Shown here: in pieces, positions 30,101 to 33,131 of the stretch
How positions within the stretch are numbered: the stretch's first letter is position 1
How the letters are laid out: each line of letters opens with the position of its first letter
Assembly (NCBI GenBank): GCA_002320035.1
Contig: DCJL01000034.1
Coordinates: forward strand, 36,642 to 69,772
Origin: Clostridiales bacterium UBA1701
Lineage (GTDB): Bacteria > Bacillota > Clostridia > Oscillospirales > Oscillospiraceae
DNA length: 33,131 nucleotides
Reading direction: 5' to 3'
Position numbers and translations under genes: made by a program
The notes under the pieces: model-generated
The model's input: the letters and a program-made list of their open reading frames with translations, nothing else
Told to the model about the DNA's origin: nothing
Database searches by the model: none

Positions 30101-30123
30101 GCATAAAGACAGGAGAAAACGCT

Positions 30124-30660
30124 GTGAACAAAGTGCTTGATTATATTGAAGAGGTGCTTGTCTGCGCATGCCTTGTGGTCATGACCGGCCTTACCTTTGT
30201 AAACGTCGTGTCCCGCTATGTGTTCAGTGCCTCCCTCTCCTTCTCGGAGGAGATAACCACCTACCTTTTCGTGCTTCTGAGCCTTTTGGGCTCCGCCATT
30301 GCCGCCAAGCGCGGCGCTCACCTGGGCCTTACTCTTATTACCGACCATGTGGGCCCCAAAGCCGGGCGGGTCCTCGGTATCATTTCCATGGCCTTTGCCA
30401 CCCTCTTTTCCGCGCTCATCTGCTATTACGGTGTGTTTATGACCATGAATCAGTTCACCAAGGGCCAGCTCACCGCCGGCACCCAGCTCCCCGAGTGGAT
30501 ATTCGGCGCCTTTGTGCCCGTGGGCGCGCTGTTTGTGACGGTTCGCTTCGGTCAGAACCTGTTCCGTCTGCTGGCAGGTAAAAGCATCGAACACGAGGAT
30601 GTGGTGGCCGAGGCCCTGGAAAACGCTGCAGAGGCAGAGGAAAACGGAGGTGCGAACTAA
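30124..30660 (+). CDS. dctQ: TRAP transporter small membrane subunit, DctQ family
   Basis: The product has 178 residues, starting with GTG; AGGAG lies 8 bases upstream. Four membrane spans (about 12-32, 45-65, 85-107, 128-148) match the DctQ four-helix bundle that docks the binding protein to DctM. The VVSRYVFSASLSFSEEI segment after helix 1 is the family's hallmark. The C-terminus is acidic and cytoplasmic. Its stop abuts the dctM start with no gap, so both are translated together. Confidence 0.92.
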   Translation: MNKVLDYIEEVLVCACLVVMTGLTFVNVVSRYVFSASLSFSEEITTYLFVLLSLLGSAIAAKRGAHLGLTLITDHVGPKAGRVLGIISMAFATLFSALICYYGVFMTMNQFTKGQLTAGTQLPEWIFGAFVPVGALFVTVRFGQNLFRLLAGKSIEHEDVVAEALENAAEAEENGGAN

Positions 30661-31950
30661 ATGGAAGCTCTCGTATTATTTGCAGTATTTGCCCTGCTGC
30701 TTCTCATGGGCACCCCCATCGCCGTCTGTCTGGGCGTTTCCAGCGTTCTGGCAATGCTGGTTCTGGGCGCGGGACGCCCGGTGAATGTTGTTCTGGGAAC
30801 TGTGCCCCAACTGGTCTCCGCCGCCACCAGCAAATCCGTGCTGCTGGCTATCCCCTTCTTCATTCTGGGCGGCAACATCATGGAAAAGTCCGGCATCTCC
30901 GGCAAGCTCATTCATCTGGCCGAGACCTGCGTGGGCCATCTTAAGGGCGGCGTGGCCATGGTCTGCGTCATCGTGGCCTGCTTCTTTGCGGCCATCTCCG
31001 GATCCGGCCCGGCCACCGTGGCAGCCCTCGGCCTCATCCTGATCCCCGCCATGGTAAAGGTGGGCTACGACGTAGCCTTCTCCGCAGCCCTCATGGCCAC
31101 CGCCGGGGCCATCGGCGTTATCATCCCGCCCTCTATCACCTTCGTGGTCTACGGCTCCATTTCCGACACCTCCATCGGCGACCTGTTCATTTCCGGCGTG
31201 ATCCCCGGCCTGCTCATGGGCGCGGCTCTTATTGTCATCACCCTGTGGCTTGGCAGAAAGAGCGATCTCAAGCGCCTGCCCAAGGCCAGCTGGGGCCAGC
31301 GCTGGCGGGCCTTCAAGAGCGCCTTCTGGGGACTTTTGATGCCGGTCATCATTCTGGGCGGCATTTACGGCGGCATCTTCACTCCCACGGAAGCCGCCGC
31401 CGTCTCTGCGGTGTACGGCCTTGTGATCGGCGTGTTCGTCTACCGGAGCATCAGGCTCAAGGAGTTCATCCGCATCCTGATCGACACCGCCTCCACCACC
31501 GCCACCGTCATGTTCATCACCGCCGCCGCCACGCTCTTCGCCTATGTGCTCACCAGAGCCCGCATCGACGTGGCCATCAGCACCTTGCTTACCAATGTCG
31601 CCGGCGGCAATCAGATTATTTTCCTGCTCATCGTGAACGTGGTGCTGCTCATCGCGGGCTGTTTCCTTGACTCCACCTCCGCCCTTTATATCTTCACCCC
31701 CCTCTTTGTCCCCGTGGCAAAGGCGCTGGGCATGAGCATGATTCATTTCGGTACCATTATGATCGTGAACCTTGCCATCGGCCTTGTCACTCCCCCTGTG
31801 GGCGTAAACCTCTATGTGGCCTGCGGAATCGGGAAGATTGATTTGAAGAGGATATCCATGGCCGTAGTCCCGCTGCTGGCCGCCTCTCTCATCGTTCTGC
31901 TCCTTGTGACCTATGTGCCCTCCCTTTCCCTGTGCCTGCCGGGCGGCTGA
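30661..31950 (+). CDS. dctM: TRAP transporter large membrane subunit, DctM family
   Basis: The product has 429 residues with about 11-12 membrane spans, the channel-forming subunit that uses the sodium gradient. Family motifs include MGTPIAVCLGVSS, FFAAISGSGPATVAALG (re-entrant loop 1 with SGSGPAT), GVIIPPSITFVVYG and the second-half VTPPVGVNLYVACGI. It imports the acid held by DctP. The next gene is a Gfo/Idh/MocA oxidoreductase, 40 bases on. Confidence 0.96.
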   Translation: MEALVLFAVFALLLLMGTPIAVCLGVSSVLAMLVLGAGRPVNVVLGTVPQLVSAATSKSVLLAIPFFILGGNIMEKSGISGKLIHLAETCVGHLKGGVAMVCVIVACFFAAISGSGPATVAALGLILIPAMVKVGYDVAFSAALMATAGAIGVIIPPSITFVVYGSISDTSIGDLFISGVIPGLLMGAALIVITLWLGRKSDLKRLPKASWGQRWRAFKSAFWGLLMPVIILGGIYGGIFTPTEAAAVSAVYGLVIGVFVYRSIRLKEFIRILIDTASTTATVMFITAAATLFAYVLTRARIDVAISTLLTNVAGGNQIIFLLIVNVVLLIAGCFLDSTSALYIFTPLFVPVAKALGMSMIHFGTIMIVNLAIGLVTPPVGVNLYVACGIGKIDLKRISMAVVPLLAASLIVLLLVTYVPSLSLCLPGG

Positions 31951-31990
31951 GTGCCGGTTTCAACCCGATACAAATAAGGAGAATTGACCA

Positions 31991-33025
31991 ATGAACGTTT
32001 TAATGATCGGAGCCGGCGATATTGCCCGCTCCCACGCCAGAGCCGTCGTAAAGCTGGGCGGCTCTGTAAGCGGCGCCTTTGACGTGAACACCGCGGGCCT
32101 TGCGCGCTTCGCGAAAGAGTTTGACTGCGCGAAGCTGAGCTACGAGCAGCTTGACGAGTACATAGCCGGCGCAGACTACGCGGTTCTATCCACCCCTCCC
32201 TCCAGGCGCCTGGACTATGTGGAAAAGGTCCTCTCCGCCCATGTGCCCCTCTACATGGAAAAGCCCATCGCCACCACCATGGAGGACGCGGAGAAGATCA
32301 TTGCCATGGCAAAAAAATACGAGGGCAGAATTATCGTGGGCTTTGCCCACCGCTTCCGCCCCGCCTTTGTGAAGATGCACGACATGGTGGCCTCCGGCAT
32401 GTTCGGCGAGCCGGTGAACCTGTTCAGCTACCGGGTCGGCCCCGGCTTCGGTTACGGAGAAAACAACGCCGTCTACGGCAATTCCTGGCGCACGGACCCC
32501 AAGCTGGCCTGCGGCATGACCATCGAGTCCGTCTCCCATGAGTTCAATCTTCTCACCTCTCTTGCCGGGGAGTTTGAGAGCATCGCCTGCAACGTGAAGG
32601 GCACCATTGACGCCATTCCCCAGTACGATACCAACTCCGCCATGGTCATGCGCTGCAGAAACGGCGCGGTGGCCTCCATCATGACAAGCTGGAGCTCCGG
32701 CGCCGGCGCCAACCTCAAGGGCTTCATCGGCACCAGGGGCAGCGTCCTGCTCAAGGGCCGCAACATGTTTGAGTTTGACCAGCTCACCTACAAAACGCTG
32801 GACATGGAGCAGGAGGAGACCCTCACATTCAACGACTCCTACGACCTGAACAAAGATGCGGTCATCTACCATATCCACGCGCATTTTCAGGACTGCCTGA
32901 AAAACGGCAAAGCGATCCTCACCCCCCTTGCCGAGGGCGTAAAGGTGCTGCGGCTGTCCACGGCGGCGCTGGAATCCTCCCGGGAGGGCAGGACCGTGGC
33001 GCTGGATGATTACTGGCGCATTTAA
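31991..33025 (+). CDS. Gfo/Idh/MocA-family NAD(P)-dependent oxidoreductase
   Basis: The product has 344 residues. The N-terminal Rossmann fold (1-120) starts with VLMIGAGDIARSHA, and the MEKPIATT motif (about residue 93-100) carries the Lys of the conserved EKP site. The C-terminal beta-sheet domain has FAHRFRPAFVKMHDMV and, in place of the usual DxxxH pair, CGMTIESVSHEFNLL, so the catalytic His is kept (His of SHE). This family oxidises or reduces sugars, inositols and uronates with NAD(P). Coming right after the transporter, it is probably the first breakdown enzyme for the imported acid. AAGGAG lies 8 bases upstream. Confidence 0.93.
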   Translation: MNVLMIGAGDIARSHARAVVKLGGSVSGAFDVNTAGLARFAKEFDCAKLSYEQLDEYIAGADYAVLSTPPSRRLDYVEKVLSAHVPLYMEKPIATTMEDAEKIIAMAKKYEGRIIVGFAHRFRPAFVKMHDMVASGMFGEPVNLFSYRVGPGFGYGENNAVYGNSWRTDPKLACGMTIESVSHEFNLLTSLAGEFESIACNVKGTIDAIPQYDTNSAMVMRCRNGAVASIMTSWSSGAGANLKGFIGTRGSVLLKGRNMFEFDQLTYKTLDMEQEETLTFNDSYDLNKDAVIYHIHAHFQDCLKNGKAILTPLAEGVKVLRLSTAALESSREGRTVALDDYWRI

Positions 33026-33046
33026 GGCTGAAAGGACGGTAAAAAC

Positions 33047-33131
33047 ATGAATCAGGAAAAAATCCTTATGCTTAAGGAGAAGGCCAAAGCGCTGAGAAAG
33101 ACCGCCGTCACCATGATATACGAGGCCCAGT
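33047..33131 (+). CDS. Transketolase N-terminal subunit, partial (cut by the window edge)
   Basis: Only 28 codons are present. MNQEKILMLKEKAKALRKTA is followed by VTMIYEAQ, the usual beginning of split transketolase N-terminal subunits (before the SGHPGG thiamine-binding part). It is 21 bases after the oxidoreductase gene, with AAGGA upstream. If the identity holds, the second subunit gene should follow directly beyond the window. It links the operon to pentose-phosphate chemistry. Confidence 0.85.
   Translation, partial: MNQEKILMLKEKAKALRKTAVTMIYEAQ

Noticed and set aside
30676..31746. A 356-codon minus-strand open frame opposite dctM
   Set aside because: Gly- and His-rich antisense shadow of a well-supported transporter gene.
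1..33131. CRISPR array, tRNA, rRNA, insertion sequence or prophage genes
   Set aside because: No regularly spaced repeats, no cloverleaf-like sequence, no transposase, integrase or phage structural gene was recognised in the window.

Overview
The window looks like part of a chromosome from an anaerobic, probably gut-dwelling member of the Clostridia (Bacillota), with an Oscillospiraceae-like character. This rests on strong GGAGG ribosome sites, sigma-A promoters with 17-base spacers, a dimeric-type glycyl-tRNA synthetase, type III pantothenate kinase (CoaX), a long-form hibernation factor (HPF), an ECF-type vitamin transporter subunit and a DctPQM TRAP transporter. The species cannot be told from the sequence. 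Most of the window is GC-rich; positions of about 64 to 6600 are clearly AT-rich.

Positions 1-6660 form an AT-rich accessory island read entirely on the minus strand. In transcription order it holds an ECF-type sigma factor with a translationally coupled membrane anti-sigma factor, a small secreted beta-rich protein, a large solute-binding lipoprotein without permeases, a secreted protein with a peptidoglycan-binding-like domain, and a secreted protein of unknown function whose stop overlaps the start of a small lipoprotein. Two nearly identical hairpins in opposite orientation (37 of 38 bases) mark its ends. This is the best candidate for an undescribed system: an envelope-stress or cell-surface regulon packaged as one unit.

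Positions 6774-16769 are minus-strand housekeeping genes: a GltS-type symporter behind a PlsC-type acyltransferase; rsmI followed by a SAM methyltransferase gene broken by a one-base frameshift; an SPFH/band-7 protein followed by an orphan hypB; and glyS followed by nadE. Positions 17088-20036 run on the plus strand: a membrane-anchored polysaccharide deacetylase with Ig-like modules, then a probable pantothenate transporter S component with coaX.

Positions 20137-26232 hold a divergent pair of very small genes (a 53-residue conserved protein and a ribbon-helix-helix protein), a zinc-ribbon protein, hpf, and a four-gene minus-strand operon (HAD phosphatase, M29 aminopeptidase, multi-span membrane protein, membrane-anchored leucine-rich-repeat protein).

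Positions 26444-33131 run on the plus strand: an orphan binding lipoprotein, then an RpiR-family regulator, a TRAP transporter (dctP, dctQ, dctM), a Gfo/Idh/MocA dehydrogenase, and the start of a transketolase N-terminal subunit cut by the window edge. Together these look like a regulated uptake and breakdown pathway for a sugar acid or similar carboxylated sugar; the substrate is unknown. No rRNA, tRNA, CRISPR array, transposase or integrase gene was seen.
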